Positions 38,114 to 47,223 of a stretch of 64,000 nt of DNA are shown piece by piece (within the stretch, counting starts at the first letter, position 1; every line of letters begins with the position of its first letter). The DNA comes from Pseudomonadota bacterium (GTDB lineage: Bacteria; Pseudomonadota; Gammaproteobacteria; Burkholderiales; SG8-39). The stretch covers positions 62,001 to 126,000 of the forward strand of contig CANGMI010000001.1 of the NCBI GenBank assembly GCA_947455195.1. Reading direction: 5' to 3'. Position numbers and translations under genes: made by a program. Below the pieces are notes generated by a model. The model was not told the origin of the DNA, searched no databases, and worked only from the letters and a program-made list of their open reading frames with translations.

Positions 38114-39037
38114 ATGGCCCCACTCGATTCCCCTCTGCGACGCGTCATCGAGGCCGTCAACCGGGTGCTCCTTGGCAAGGATCGCCAGGTACGGCTCGCG
38201 CTCTCCTGCCTGCTGGCCGGCGGGCACCTGCTCATCGAAGACATTCCCGGCGTCGGCAAGACCACGCTCGCTCAGGTGCTGGCACGCACGCTCGGGCTCG
38301 AGTATCGACGCATCCAGTTCACGAGCGATCTCCTGCCAGCCGACGTCGTGGGCATATCGGTCTTCGATCGCGAGGCTGCCACCTTCAGGTTTCATCCGGG
38401 TCCCGTCTTCAGCCAGGTGCTGCTGGCCGACGAGATCAATCGCGGCACACCGCGCACGCAAGGTGCCCTGCTGGAAGCGATGGAGGAAGGGCAGGTCACC
38501 GTCGATGGCCATTCGCATCCGCTGCCCGACCCCTTCCTCGTGATCGCCACCCAGAACCCGATCCACCAGATCGGCACCTTTCCCCTGCCAGAGTCGCAAC
38601 TCGACCGGTTTCTCATCCGGCTGACGCTGGGCTATCCCGATGCTGCGGCCGAGCGTGCCCTGCTCGCGGGTGAAGACCGGCGCCACCTCGTGGCCGCCAT
38701 CGAGCCCATCGCTTCGGGCAAACACCTCATGGGATGGCGCAAGGCAGTGCGCATGGTTCACGCGGCGCCGGCACTGATCGACTATGTGCAGGCCCTCGCC
38801 GAGGAGTCGCGCCGCTGTGGCGTGTTTGAAGCGGGCCTGTCACCCCGCGGCACCCTTGCCCTGCTGAACGCAGCCCGCTCATGGGCCTTCCTGCACGGTT
38901 CGCACAAGGTCACGCCGGAACACGTCCAGGCTGTGTTTGCCGGGGTGGCCGGACACCGACTGCGGCCGCGCAACACCCTGGCCGACGATCCGGCCCTGCT
39001 CCTCGCCCGACTCGTGGCGAGCGTGCCGCTCCTCTGA
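38114..39037 (+). CDS. MoxR-family AAA+ ATPase
   Basis: AAA+ chaperone-like ATPase of 307 residues with Walker A EDIPGVGKTTLA, the QFTSDLLPADVVG segment of MoxR proteins, Walker B LLADEINRGTP, and sensor 1 VIATQNPIHQIGTFPLPESQLDRF. MoxR proteins help assemble or activate partner complexes, usually with von Willebrand-factor or DUF58 proteins. It opens a four-gene chain (this gene, DUF58, transglutaminase, mltB). The ATG has a weak AGAAGAAC ribosome site. Confidence 0.93.
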   Translation: MAPLDSPLRRVIEAVNRVLLGKDRQVRLALSCLLAGGHLLIEDIPGVGKTTLAQVLARTLGLEYRRIQFTSDLLPADVVGISVFDREAATFRFHPGPVFSQVLLADEINRGTPRTQGALLEAMEEGQVTVDGHSHPLPDPFLVIATQNPIHQIGTFPLPESQLDRFLIRLTLGYPDAAAERALLAGEDRRHLVAAIEPIASGKHLMGWRKAVRMVHAAPALIDYVQALAEESRRCGVFEAGLSPRGTLALLNAARSWAFLHGSHKVTPEHVQAVFAGVAGHRLRPRNTLADDPALLLARLVASVPLL

Positions 39038-39107
39038 AGCGGGGGCTGCGCGGCGAGTTCCTCCCCGACCTCGGCACACCATTCAACCGACAAGACACCG
39101 GCCTCGC

Positions 39108-40067
39108 ATGCTGCCTGCCTTCATTCGCCGCCTGCTCTCGATGCCCGAGCGCACCGAGTCTGAGCCGATCACGATCGGCCAGCGGCGGGTCTACGTGATG
39201 CCGACGCGACAGGGCCTTGCGTTCGGCGTCTGCCTGGCGGTGATGCTGCTCGGTGCCGTCAACTACGCCCTTTCTCTGGCCTACATGCTCACCTTCCTGC
39301 TCGCCGCCGCGGGACTGGTGACCATCCTCCATACCTTTCGAAATCTCGCCTGGATCTCGGTAAGCGCCGCACCGGCACAACCGGTATTCGCCGGTGAGGA
39401 TGCCCACTTCACGCTGCTGCTCGAGAACAGGGCCCGGCGCGACCGTTACTCGGTTCGACTGGTATTGGGCGATGCCTCGACGCAAGTCGATCTGGCTCGG
39501 CAGTCGGTCACACGCGCCACCGTATCGGCACCTGCGCTGCATCGCGGCTGGCAGAGCGCAGGGGCATTCACGCTGGAAACGCGCTATCCGCTGGGGCTGT
39601 TTCGCGCCTGGGCCGTCCTGAGGCCGGCGGCACGCGTGCTGGTGTATCCGCGGCCACGCTACGGCGAGCGGCCCGCGAGCACCAGCGATGCGCACGAAGG
39701 CTCATCGAACCGGCGCGGCCCGGGGCAGGACGAGATCGCCGACCTGCGCCCTTACCGGGCTGGCGACGCGCCGAGCCTGGTGGCCTGGAAGTCACTCGCG
39801 CGCAGCGACACACTCCTCACGCGAGTGCTCGATGCCGCACAGGCGCGACAGTCGTGGGTCGACTGGGACGCGCTGCCCCCTGAACTCGGGCTGGAAGAGC
39901 GACTCGAGGTCCTCGCGGGCTGGCTGCTCGACCTGCACGAAGCCGACATCGCCTTCGGTCTGCGCCTGCCGGGCACGGCCATCGAACCCGCAACCGGTAG
40001 CGCCCATGCCGCACGCTGTCTGGAGCGTCTGGCACTCTTTACCGGCCGGAGCCCGATCAGACCATGA
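39108..40067 (+). CDS. DUF58-domain membrane protein
   Basis: Protein of 319 residues with two membrane segments (about 35-80: GLAFGVCLAVMLLGAVNYAL and LAYMLTFLLAAAGLVTI) and a C-terminal DUF58 domain holding the conserved DEIADLRPYRAGDAPSLVAWKSLARSD. DUF58 proteins work with MoxR ATPases; exact role unknown. The ATG at 39108 is chosen as the first that includes the membrane region; the frame is open further upstream. The stop overlaps the transglutaminase ATG by four bases. Confidence 0.88.
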   Translation: MLPAFIRRLLSMPERTESEPITIGQRRVYVMPTRQGLAFGVCLAVMLLGAVNYALSLAYMLTFLLAAAGLVTILHTFRNLAWISVSAAPAQPVFAGEDAHFTLLLENRARRDRYSVRLVLGDASTQVDLARQSVTRATVSAPALHRGWQSAGAFTLETRYPLGLFRAWAVLRPAARVLVYPRPRYGERPASTSDAHEGSSNRRGPGQDEIADLRPYRAGDAPSLVAWKSLARSDTLLTRVLDAAQARQSWVDWDALPPELGLEERLEVLAGWLLDLHEADIAFGLRLPGTAIEPATGSAHAARCLERLALFTGRSPIRP

Positions 40068-42070
40068 ATACCGCGCCCCTCGTCCAGAACGGCATGGCAG
40101 CCGATACCTGGCTGCCCGACAGACACCTGGGCGTCCTGCTTGCCGGCGCAGGCGCCAGTCTTCTGCCCCATCTCGGACATCTGCCCCCCGTGCTCGCGGC
40201 AAGCGCCGGTGCGATGGTGCTCTGGCGCGCGCTCATCCAGTGGCGCCCTCACCTCACACCGCCTCGACTGCTGCTCACGATGCTCATGGCGGTCGGCCTT
40301 GCCGGCGTGGTCTTCTCGCACCAGACGCTGTTGAATCGTGATGCCGGCATCAGCGTGCTGGCCGTCTTTCTCGGGCTGAAACTGCTCGAGACACGGGACC
40401 TGCGTGATGCCCAGGTGGTGACCTACCTGTGCTTCTTTCTGGTGCTCACCGCCTTCATGTTCGACCAGAGCCCACTGGTTGCAGGCCTCTCCATCCTTGC
40501 CCTGTGGCTGCTCCTGGGCGCCCTGATCGGCTTTCACGCCGAAGCGCGCGCGATCGGCGGCACCCTGCGCGATGCAGCCATCATGCTGGTGCAAGCGGCC
40601 CCGGTGATGGTGATCCTCTTCGTGCTCTTCCCGCGGGTGAGCACACCGCTCTGGGGGCTTGGAACCACCACCGGCCACGGCGTGACCGGACTGAGCGACA
40701 CGATGCGCCCCGGCTCGATCGGCGAACTCTCGCTCTCCGATGCCATCGTGCTTCGCGCCCGGTTCACCGGTGCAGTACCACCTCGTGCAAGCCTGTACTG
40801 GCGTGGCCCGGTGATGGAACAGTTTGACGGCACCGCCTGGAGTGCTGATGACTCGAGTCTGCTGGAACCCGGTGACGTGCGGGTGCGTTCAGACGAACGG
40901 TCGTTCGACTACGAAGTCACCCTGGAACCGCATGATCAGACCTGGATGTTTGCGCTCGAGTTGCCCAAGGCAGCACCCGCCGACACCCGCTACAGGCCCG
41001 ACTTCCGGCTCGCGGCCCGCGAGCCGATCACCCGCCGCATCCGCTACCGGGTGAGTTCGAGCCTGCACCATGAGGCTCTCCAGAATGCTCCACCGCGTAC
41101 GCTGCGGCGCCTCACTCGCCTGCCCGGGGGCAGCAATCCCCGGATCGCAGCACTGGCGCGGACGTGGAACGCCGAGGGCATCAGCGGTCAGGCGTTCGTG
41201 TCGCGCGCCATCGAATTCTTCGCCCGACAAGGGCTTGTCTATACGCTCGCCCCGCCACTGGCCACGACCGCGGATACCGCTGATGCCTTCCTCTTCGACA
41301 GCCGGGCCGGCTTCTGCGAGCACTTTGCCTCGGCATTCACGATTCTCATGCGTGCGGGGGGCATTCCGGCGCGCGTGGTCACCGGGTACCAGGGGGGTGA
41401 AATCAACCCGGTGGACAACTATCTCGAGGTACGGCAGGACGATGCTCATGCGTGGTCGGAAGTACTGCTCGAGGGCGCATGGCAACGCGTCGACCCCACC
41501 GCCATCGCACAACCGCTGCGCATCGAGCAGGGTATGGCCCGCGCGGTTCCAGTCGGCGATCCGGTACCGCTGCTGGGTCAACCCGCCTTCGCGCACCTGG
41601 CTCGATGGCGCCATCGCTGGGATGCGCTGGGCAACGGCTGGAACCAGTACGTACTCGGATTCGATCGCACCCGTCAGGGCGATCTGATGGAAGCGCTCGG
41701 ACTCGATGGCATCGATCATGCGACCCGCGGCCTGCTGATGATGGGGAGCATCGGCGTGGCGCTTGCCCTGTCGGTACTGCCGCTCGCTCTGCCCATGCTT
41801 CTGCCACTGCTCCGGTTGCGCGCGCGCAGCGACCCGGCCCAACGCCTGTGGCGACGCTTCTGTGCCCGCATGGCCCGGGCCGGACTGAACCGTGCCCCGA
41901 GCGAAGGCGCCGAGGCGTTCACCGCGCGCATCGCCCGCACGCGCCCCGACCTGGCGAGCGAGGTCACCCGGGTCGGACAGGTCTACAATGAACTGCGCTA
42001 TGGTGCGGCGCCTGTGAACCCAGAACGGCTGCGAGAACTCAGACTGTGCATTGCCCGGGTGCGTCCATGA
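40064..42070 (+). CDS. DUF3488/transglutaminase-like membrane protein (TgpA family)
   Basis: Inner-membrane protein of 668 residues. About six N-terminal helices (residues 20-190, DUF3488) are followed by a periplasmic transglutaminase-like domain with a full Cys-His-Asp triad: Cys418 in SRAGFCEHFASAF, His462 in DDAHAWSEVL, and Asp477 in RVDPTA. One more helix near residue 560 leads to a cytoplasmic tail. The Pseudomonas relative TgpA is essential and thought to act at the cell envelope. Its overlap with DUF58 (ATGA) and with mltB (ATGA) makes one translational unit. Confidence 0.92.
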   Translation: MNTAPLVQNGMAADTWLPDRHLGVLLAGAGASLLPHLGHLPPVLAASAGAMVLWRALIQWRPHLTPPRLLLTMLMAVGLAGVVFSHQTLLNRDAGISVLAVFLGLKLLETRDLRDAQVVTYLCFFLVLTAFMFDQSPLVAGLSILALWLLLGALIGFHAEARAIGGTLRDAAIMLVQAAPVMVILFVLFPRVSTPLWGLGTTTGHGVTGLSDTMRPGSIGELSLSDAIVLRARFTGAVPPRASLYWRGPVMEQFDGTAWSADDSSLLEPGDVRVRSDERSFDYEVTLEPHDQTWMFALELPKAAPADTRYRPDFRLAAREPITRRIRYRVSSSLHHEALQNAPPRTLRRLTRLPGGSNPRIAALARTWNAEGISGQAFVSRAIEFFARQGLVYTLAPPLATTADTADAFLFDSRAGFCEHFASAFTILMRAGGIPARVVTGYQGGEINPVDNYLEVRQDDAHAWSEVLLEGAWQRVDPTAIAQPLRIEQGMARAVPVGDPVPLLGQPAFAHLARWRHRWDALGNGWNQYVLGFDRTRQGDLMEALGLDGIDHATRGLLMMGSIGVALALSVLPLALPMLLPLLRLRARSDPAQRLWRRFCARMARAGLNRAPSEGAEAFTARIARTRPDLASEVTRVGQVYNELRYGAAPVNPERLRELRLCIARVRP

Positions 42071-43233
42071 ATCGACCGTCATCTTCCGCCGCGCTCCCGG
42101 CCCCGGCGAGGCCTGCATCAACGGCGCAAGTGCTGACACTGGCCCTGATACCGGCCCTGGTTCCGGCCCTGGTTCTGGCCCTGACGCTGATGCCGACGCC
42201 GGCGCGGGCGGAGCGAGACCCGCCGACCCAGAGCATCTCCCCGCCTGTGCGCGAAGCAAGCCCCGAGGCGAGTGCGGTGCCACAGCGCACGCCGCTGGCG
42301 AGTCGCCCCGAGGTACGCGCCTTCGTCGAGGACCTGGCACGCCGCCAGGGCCTGCCCGCCGATGCAACCCTCGACTTGCTGAGCGAGGCGCACGTGCAAC
42401 CGACCATCATCGCGCTCATGGACCGGCATGTCACCGGGGAGCCATCATGGCTGCGTTACCGGGCACGATTCGTCACGGCACGGCGTATCCAGGATGGCGT
42501 CGCCTTCATGGCCAGTCATGAGGCGGCGCTCGACCGAGCCAGCCGCACTTATGGCGTATCGGCCGAGATCATCGCCGCCATCATCGGCGTCGAGACGGCC
42601 TATGGGCGCAACATCGGTTCATACCGGGTCCTCGATGCCCTGACGACGCTCGCCTTCGATTACCCGCGACGCAGCGCGTTCTTCCGCGACGAACTCGAAG
42701 CGTTCCTGATCCACGCGCGCGATGACCGCGTCGATGCACGCGCCATCCGGGGATCGTATGCCGGAGCCATCGGCATACCGCAATTCATGCCCGGCAGCAT
42801 CCTGCGCTGGGCGGTCGACTTCGACCATGATGGACGCCGCGACCTCGTGGGCAGCGCCGAAGATGCGATCGGCAGCGTGGCCCGCTATCTGCAGGGACAT
42901 GGATGGCAAGCGGGTGAACCCAGTGGCTGGCTGGCGAGAGCGCAGGGCGAAGACTGGCGGTCGCGAGTCTCGCCCCGCTTCGAACCGTCGCATACCGTTG
43001 CCGAACTCGGTCAGTACGGCATCCATGCACAGCCCGGTGCAGGCAAGCCTGCCGCGCAGACACGCGTGGCGCTCGTCGCCCTGGACTCACCAGGCGTGCG
43101 ACCGACGCTCTACCTGGCGACTGCCAATTTCGAGGCAATCACCCGCTACAACCGATCGAGCTTCTATGCGATGGCGGTGGTTGATCTGGCGGCAGGCATC
43201 GCAACGGAACGACGAGGCCGCCGTTCGCGCTGA
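42067..43233 (+). CDS. mltB: Membrane-bound lytic murein transglycosylase B
   Basis: Peptidoglycan lytic transglycosylase of 388 residues. Signal peptide with a repeated hydrophobic core (LALIPALVPALVLALTL), then the SLT domain with catalytic Glu176 in IGVETAYGRNIGSY, LTTLAFDYPRRSAFFRDELEAFL, and GSYAGAIGIPQFMPGS. It cleaves MurNAc-GlcNAc bonds with 1,6-anhydro products. No lipobox Cys is seen after the leader, so this form may be soluble in the periplasm. The ATG overlaps the stop of the transglutaminase gene (ATGA), tying peptidoglycan cleavage to the MoxR chain. Confidence 0.92.
   Translation: MNRPSSSAALPAPARPASTAQVLTLALIPALVPALVLALTLMPTPARAERDPPTQSISPPVREASPEASAVPQRTPLASRPEVRAFVEDLARRQGLPADATLDLLSEAHVQPTIIALMDRHVTGEPSWLRYRARFVTARRIQDGVAFMASHEAALDRASRTYGVSAEIIAAIIGVETAYGRNIGSYRVLDALTTLAFDYPRRSAFFRDELEAFLIHARDDRVDARAIRGSYAGAIGIPQFMPGSILRWAVDFDHDGRRDLVGSAEDAIGSVARYLQGHGWQAGEPSGWLARAQGEDWRSRVSPRFEPSHTVAELGQYGIHAQPGAGKPAAQTRVALVALDSPGVRPTLYLATANFEAITRYNRSSFYAMAVVDLAAGIATERRGRRSR
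42151..42174 (+). repeat. 12-bp tandem duplication in the mltB signal-peptide region
   Basis: CCGGCCCTGGTT is repeated twice with no gap (42151-42162, 42163-42174), coding Pro-Ala-Leu-Val twice in the hydrophobic core. Near copies flank it. Slippage in a GC-rich stretch is the simple explanation; length may vary between strains. Confidence 0.75.
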
Positions 43234-43320
43234 AACAGGCCGCATCGGACGCAGCGGGGGGATGGTCCTCGAGTCCCGATCACCGGACAGGCACGGCGTG
43301 CCCGACCAAGGCCGGATCGC

Positions 43321-44349
43321 CTACTCGCGGGCCGGCAGGACCTGCAGCGGATCGATCGACGTCCCCTGACGCCGGATCTCGAAATGCAGCTTGGGACGCG
43401 TGGCATCAGTACGCCCCACCTCGGCAATCCTCTGCGCCGAGCGCACCACATCGCCCTGCTTCACCAGCAACCGGCTGTTGTGGGCATACACCGAAATGAA
43501 GTTGTCGTTGTGCTTGACGATCAGCAGCTGCCCATAGCCCCGGATGCCCGATCCGGCGTAAAGCACCGTCCCGCCGGCAGCCGCAAGCACAGGGTCACCC
43601 TCGTTGCCCGCGATGCCAATGCCACGACTGCCACCCTCGAAGCGCTCGAGGATGCGCCCCTTGAGCGGCCAGATGAAATCAGGCCGTTCGGTTGCAGGGT
43701 CTGCGAATCGCACCTCGGGTCTGGAATCGGACCGTGCCTCCCCTGCGCCCGGCCGGGCATCGGCCGACTTCGCATCGGCCGACCTCGGATCACCCGGCTT
43801 CGCGTCAGCCACCTTCGATTCGGGCGCCTTCGCCTCGGTACCCGCCGCCTCGGACGGGCGACGCTGCCCCTGCATCAGGGCCAGATTGTCTTCGGACCAC
43901 GGCAACTTGTACCCCCGCGGCTCAGTCCTGATGCCGGTCGAAGCGTCGGATCCCGCCCTGCCCGCACGCTCGGCCAGTACGCCGGGCGTCGCTGCGGCCA
44001 CCGGCGCAGGCGCCGTCGGTGCTGCCGATCCCGCAGGCGGCGCTGCTGCGCCTCGAGGTGGTGCCGGCCTTGTCTCGATCGGGCGAGACTCGATGGCCCC
44101 GGCGCTGACCACCGGATTGACCTGCACCGGTGACGCTGGCACGGAGGAAAGACCCGGCGCGGCCGGTGCCGCCGCTCCCGCCGAGGGCACACGTGCGGCC
44201 GGTCGCGCGGCCGGTGCAGCCTCCTGACTGGCCGTCCGGGCAGCAGCCGGCGCCGGATTCACCACCGTCCCGCGATCGACCACCGGTGCGGGACGCGAGG
44301 CCGCGCATGCCCCCAGCAGAACCGTCACCAGAATGAGAACGCGTCTCAT
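43321..44349 (-). CDS. nlpD: NlpD-like lipoprotein, M23-fold amidase activator lacking LysM
   Basis: Outer-membrane lipoprotein of 342 residues. Lipobox LLGAC places the lipidated Cys at residue 15. Residues 20-220 are Ala/Pro/Asp-rich, with no LysM repeat where NlpD normally has one. The C-terminal M23-like domain (about 225-340) holds [33 protein letters not shown] and LHFEIRRQG. The first metal-ligand motif reads [10 protein letters not shown], lacking the His and Asp of active M23 peptidases, as in NlpD/EnvC amidase activators. It probably activates a cell-division amidase. ATGA overlap with pcm; completes surE-pcm-nlpD. rpoS, the usual next gene, is absent: mltB converges instead. Confidence 0.88.
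   Translation of the reverse strand: MRRVLILVTVLLGACAASRPAPVVDRGTVVNPAPAAARTASQEAAPAARPAARVPSAGAAAPAAPGLSSVPASPVQVNPVVSAGAIESRPIETRPAPPRGAAAPPAGSAAPTAPAPVAAATPGVLAERAGRAGSDASTGIRTEPRGYKLPWSEDNLALMQGQRRPSEAAGTEAKAPESKVADAKPGDPRSADAKSADARPGAGEARSDSRPEVRFADPATERPDFIWPLKGRILERFEGGSRGIGIAGNEGDPVLAAAGGTVLYAGSGIRGYGQLLIVKHNDNFISVYAHNSRLLVKQGDVVRSAQRIAEVGRTDATRPKLHFEIRRQGTSIDPLQVLPARE
43757..43835 (-). repeat. 15-bp imperfect tandem repeats in nlpD linker
   Basis: GCATCGGCCGAC recurs with a 15-base period (43757 and 43772), followed by decaying copies, coding Ser-Ala-Asp-Ala-Lys-like repeats in the disordered linker of the NlpD-like protein. Confidence 0.5.
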
Positions 44350-45011
44350 CGCTTTCCGGTACGCATCGGCACGAACCGAACCGGCTCGAGGACGGTTTCG
44401 ACCAGACGACGGTCCCGCCGCTCGATCAGGATGAGGCGTTGTTCTTCGAGCCCCACCGGTGCAATCAGACGCCCCCCGGGCGCCAGTTGGCGGGTGAGCT
44501 CGACAGGCATTTCCGGCGCCGCCGCGGCAACCACGATGGCGTCGAAGGGCGCTGCCTCGGGCAACCCCTTGTAACCGTCGCCGTAAGCCAGCCGGAGATT
44601 GGCGATACGCAACGGCCGCAGATTGGTGCGCGCGATTTCGAGGAGTCCGGCAATACGCTCCACGGAATACACCTGTGCCGCAATATGGGCCAGCAAGGCG
44701 GCCTGGTAGCCACAACCGGTACCGACTTCGAGCACTCGCTCCAGCTCGCGCCCAGCGCGGACGCTCTCGAGCATGCGGGCGATCACCAGGGGTTGCGAGA
44801 TGGTCTGCTCGAAGCCGATCGGGAGCGCCGCGTCGTCGTAGGCGCGACTCGCAAACCCCTCATCGACGAACAGGTGTCGGGGCACCTCCGACATGGCCGC
44901 CAGCACTCGCTCGTCACGAATGCCCCGTTCGCGCAACCGGGACACCATGCGATCACGCGTGCGCTGCGAGGTGAGGCCAACCCCACGCGTTGCCGCCGAC
45001 AACGGACTCAT
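44346..45011 (-). CDS. pcm: Protein-L-isoaspartate O-methyltransferase
   Basis: Protein repair methyltransferase, 221 residues from the chosen ATG. SAM motif [16 protein letters not shown], substrate-side [11 protein letters not shown], and post-motif [20 protein letters not shown] are typical. It methylates isoaspartyl residues so they can revert to aspartate. The ATG at 45009-45011 leaves 13 bases to surE and gives near-family length; an earlier ATG at 45071 would overlap surE by 47 bases. It overlaps nlpD by ATGA. Confidence 0.94.
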   Translation of the reverse strand: MSPLSAATRGVGLTSQRTRDRMVSRLRERGIRDERVLAAMSEVPRHLFVDEGFASRAYDDAALPIGFEQTISQPLVIARMLESVRAGRELERVLEVGTGCGYQAALLAHIAAQVYSVERIAGLLEIARTNLRPLRIANLRLAYGDGYKGLPEAAPFDAIVVAAAAPEMPVELTRQLAPGGRLIAPVGLEEQRLILIERRDRRLVETVLEPVRFVPMRTGKR

Positions 45012-45024
45012 GCCAGCGACCCGA

Positions 45025-45789
45025 TCAATGGGCACCGCCAGAGGCGGGCTGATCGACCCACCGAGCGACATCGGACATCTGGGCGCGATGCGTGAGGTCC
45101 ATCTGCAGCGGGGTCACCGAGACACGGCCCTGGCTCACCGCGTGAAAGTCGGTACCAGGGCCTGCATCGGCCGCAGGGCCTGCCGCACCCACCCAGTAAA
45201 TCGTCTCGTTGCGCGGGTTGAGCGCCCGAACGACCGGTTCTGCCTTGTGACGGCGCCCAAGGCGTGTGACCTCGGTGCCGGTGATCTGCTCCCAGGGCAG
45301 ATCGGGCACATTGACGTTGAGGAGCAGCGGCCCGGTCGGCGGATCATCCCGGAGGCGCGCCACAAGCCGCGCTGCCACCCGGGCAGCACTGGCCAGATGG
45401 GCCGCCTCCCGCGACACGAGCGATACGGCGATCGAGGGAATGCCCAGCAGGAAGCCCTCGGTCGCCGCCGCGACAGTCCCGGAATAGATCGTGTCATCAC
45501 CCATGTTGGCACCATGGTTGATGCCCGAGACAACGAAATCGGGCAGATGATCGAGCAGGCCAGTGACCGCCAGGTGCACGCAATCGGTAGGCGTTCCGTT
45601 CACGAACAGGAATCCACTGGGCGCGCGTTTCACACTGAGCGGGCGGTCGAGCGTGAGCGAATTGGACGCGCCACTGCGGTCGCGCTCGGGGGCAACGACC
45701 GTGACCGAACCAAGCGCCGACAGGGCCTCGGCAAGCTGCACGATGCCGGGAGAGAAATACCCGTCGTCGTTCGAAATGAGAATGCGCAT
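45025..45789 (-). CDS. surE: 5'/3'-nucleotidase SurE
   Basis: Survival protein of 254 residues, a metal-dependent phosphatase on nucleoside monophosphates. The N-terminal [14 protein letters not shown] carries the metal-binding Asp pair, followed by [16 protein letters not shown] and [20 protein letters not shown]. First gene of surE-pcm-nlpD. A TATACT -10-like hexamer lies 37 bases upstream. Confidence 0.96.
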   Translation of the reverse strand: MRILISNDDGYFSPGIVQLAEALSALGSVTVVAPERDRSGASNSLTLDRPLSVKRAPSGFLFVNGTPTDCVHLAVTGLLDHLPDFVVSGINHGANMGDDTIYSGTVAAATEGFLLGIPSIAVSLVSREAAHLASAARVAARLVARLRDDPPTGPLLLNVNVPDLPWEQITGTEVTRLGRRHKAEPVVRALNPRNETIYWVGAAGPAADAGPGTDFHAVSQGRVSVTPLQMDLTHRAQMSDVARWVDQPASGGAH

Positions 45790-45825
45790 CGCTGAAGCTG
45801 TGACCAGCGTGGGTCAGGGAGCCTC

Positions 45826-45831
45826 AGTATA
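45826..45831 (-). promoter_or_regulatory. Candidate -10 element of surE
   Basis: TATACT on the minus strand, 37 bases before the surE ATG. No convincing -35 at 16-18 bases. Weak call. Confidence 0.3.
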
Positions 45832-45912
45832 AAGGAAGGGCAAGATACCGGGCACTGCAAGATCGCGGCGACTGCCGGCGCGCGGCGTCGACGGCCGCCT
45901 CGAAGCCATGGT

Positions 45913-47046
45913 TCAACGCGCGCCGGGGGCCTGCTGCATCGACTGCAGGTTTCCGAGAGCGGCCTCGAAGGCGTCGAAGAAGGCACTCCCGGTCGGACCG
46001 AGACCCCGGTAGGCATCGGCGCCGAACCTGAACGCGAGGGGCGGGCTCGTGTGATCGCGCAAGACGCCGCGACGCAGCGCGCGCGCTACGGTCAGGGCCT
46101 GCTCGCGCCCGGCACCCGGGATGACATAGATGAACTGCCCGCCCCCCCAGTAGCCCAGGAGCACCGGGAACTCGAGGCAATCGGCACACAAGGCCGAGAA
46201 CGCCGTGACCCGGGCAGGCGCCGCGTCGGACTCGGCCAGTTCGACGAGCAGGACGCCCGCATCGCCAAAGCCCGGCCCGTGAAGCCGCTCGAGCAAGGTC
46301 TGCGCATCGAGGACGCTGCCGCTCACCGGATGCTCGGGTCGTTGCCCATGCATTCGAGCGGCCGCCGCCAGATGCTCGGGCGACAGATTGCCCATCATGA
46401 CCTCGCCAGCCGCCTCCAGGACGCCGGCATCGCGCATGACGCGCGCCCGGTGATCATCAAGCGCCTCATCGAAGCGGCGGGTGTCGTCGGCCATCTTCAG
46501 CATCAGGCGACGCGCCTCGCGCAAGTCGCGCGTGCGCTCGGCCAGTCCGCGATAACGCTCGATCGAAGACTGGAAATCACTGACGGTGATCCCGACAAGA
46601 CCGATTTCATCGACCAGCGCTGCCAGCGATCGCTTGATATCGCCCGAGGACTCGGCGAGGTGATAGAGCAGTTCCTCCTTGCGCCCGTCGATCTCGTCGA
46701 TCAGCAACTTCACCTGCCGGCGACGGATCTCCTCGGAGGACGGTTCTGTCGCGAGCAATTCACGCAACTCACCCAGCTTGCCACGCAGCCACGCATCGCC
46801 CACGAAGAGGTCATCGAAGGCGTCGATGGCGTGCTCGAGCACCGACATGTCGTTGACGTATTCGACCGGCAGCGGCAGACCGCTCTCTCGCCGCAGTTCA
46901 CGCCAGGCACGCGCAAAGTTTTCGGGCTCGGGTGCCTCGCCACGAGCGGCGAGCCGACTGAGCACCTGGCGCAGGAACGCCACACTGGTGGACTGACTGC
47001 CGGGCGGCGTGGACGACAGACTGATCGGTGAGACGGTGCTTGACAT
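45913..47046 (-). CDS. Protein with decayed GGDEF domain and helical N-terminal region
   Basis: 377 residues. The N-terminal part (20-60, ARGEAPEPENFARAWRELRRES) and a long helical segment (100-205) look like the N-terminal half of a group of proteobacterial diguanylate cyclases. The C-terminal ~130 residues follow a GGDEF fold: SVLDAQTLLERL at the DxLTGLxNR position, GVLLVELAES as the first core strand, then LLGYWGGGQFIYVIPG where GGDEF would be (residues 301-305 read GGGQF). The metal-binding Glu and Asp are gone, so cyclase activity is unlikely; c-di-GMP sensing or protein binding may remain. ATG at 47044-47046 follows GAGG at a rather long spacing. It stands alone between surE and the hydrolase gene on the same strand. 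Confidence 0.7.
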   Translation of the reverse strand: MSSTVSPISLSSTPPGSQSTSVAFLRQVLSRLAARGEAPEPENFARAWRELRRESGLPLPVEYVNDMSVLEHAIDAFDDLFVGDAWLRGKLGELRELLATEPSSEEIRRRQVKLLIDEIDGRKEELLYHLAESSGDIKRSLAALVDEIGLVGITVSDFQSSIERYRGLAERTRDLREARRLMLKMADDTRRFDEALDDHRARVMRDAGVLEAAGEVMMGNLSPEHLAAAARMHGQRPEHPVSGSVLDAQTLLERLHGPGFGDAGVLLVELAESDAAPARVTAFSALCADCLEFPVLLGYWGGGQFIYVIPGAGREQALTVARALRRGVLRDHTSPPLAFRFGADAYRGLGPTGSAFFDAFEAALGNLQSMQQAPGAR

Positions 47047-47223
47047 GCGCGCTGATGGCCTCGATGGGCAGGCAATCACACCCATGAAGGGCTTGCCCGA
47101 CCCGCCGATTAGACACTGCGCAGTCCCGCCGTGGAAGGCATCAGGACGCAGCGCATGCGTCCCGCTGCCGCAGCAGCGGAACTATTCCTCGCTCCGCAGC
47201 ACGCCGCCGATCCGATCCAGCGC

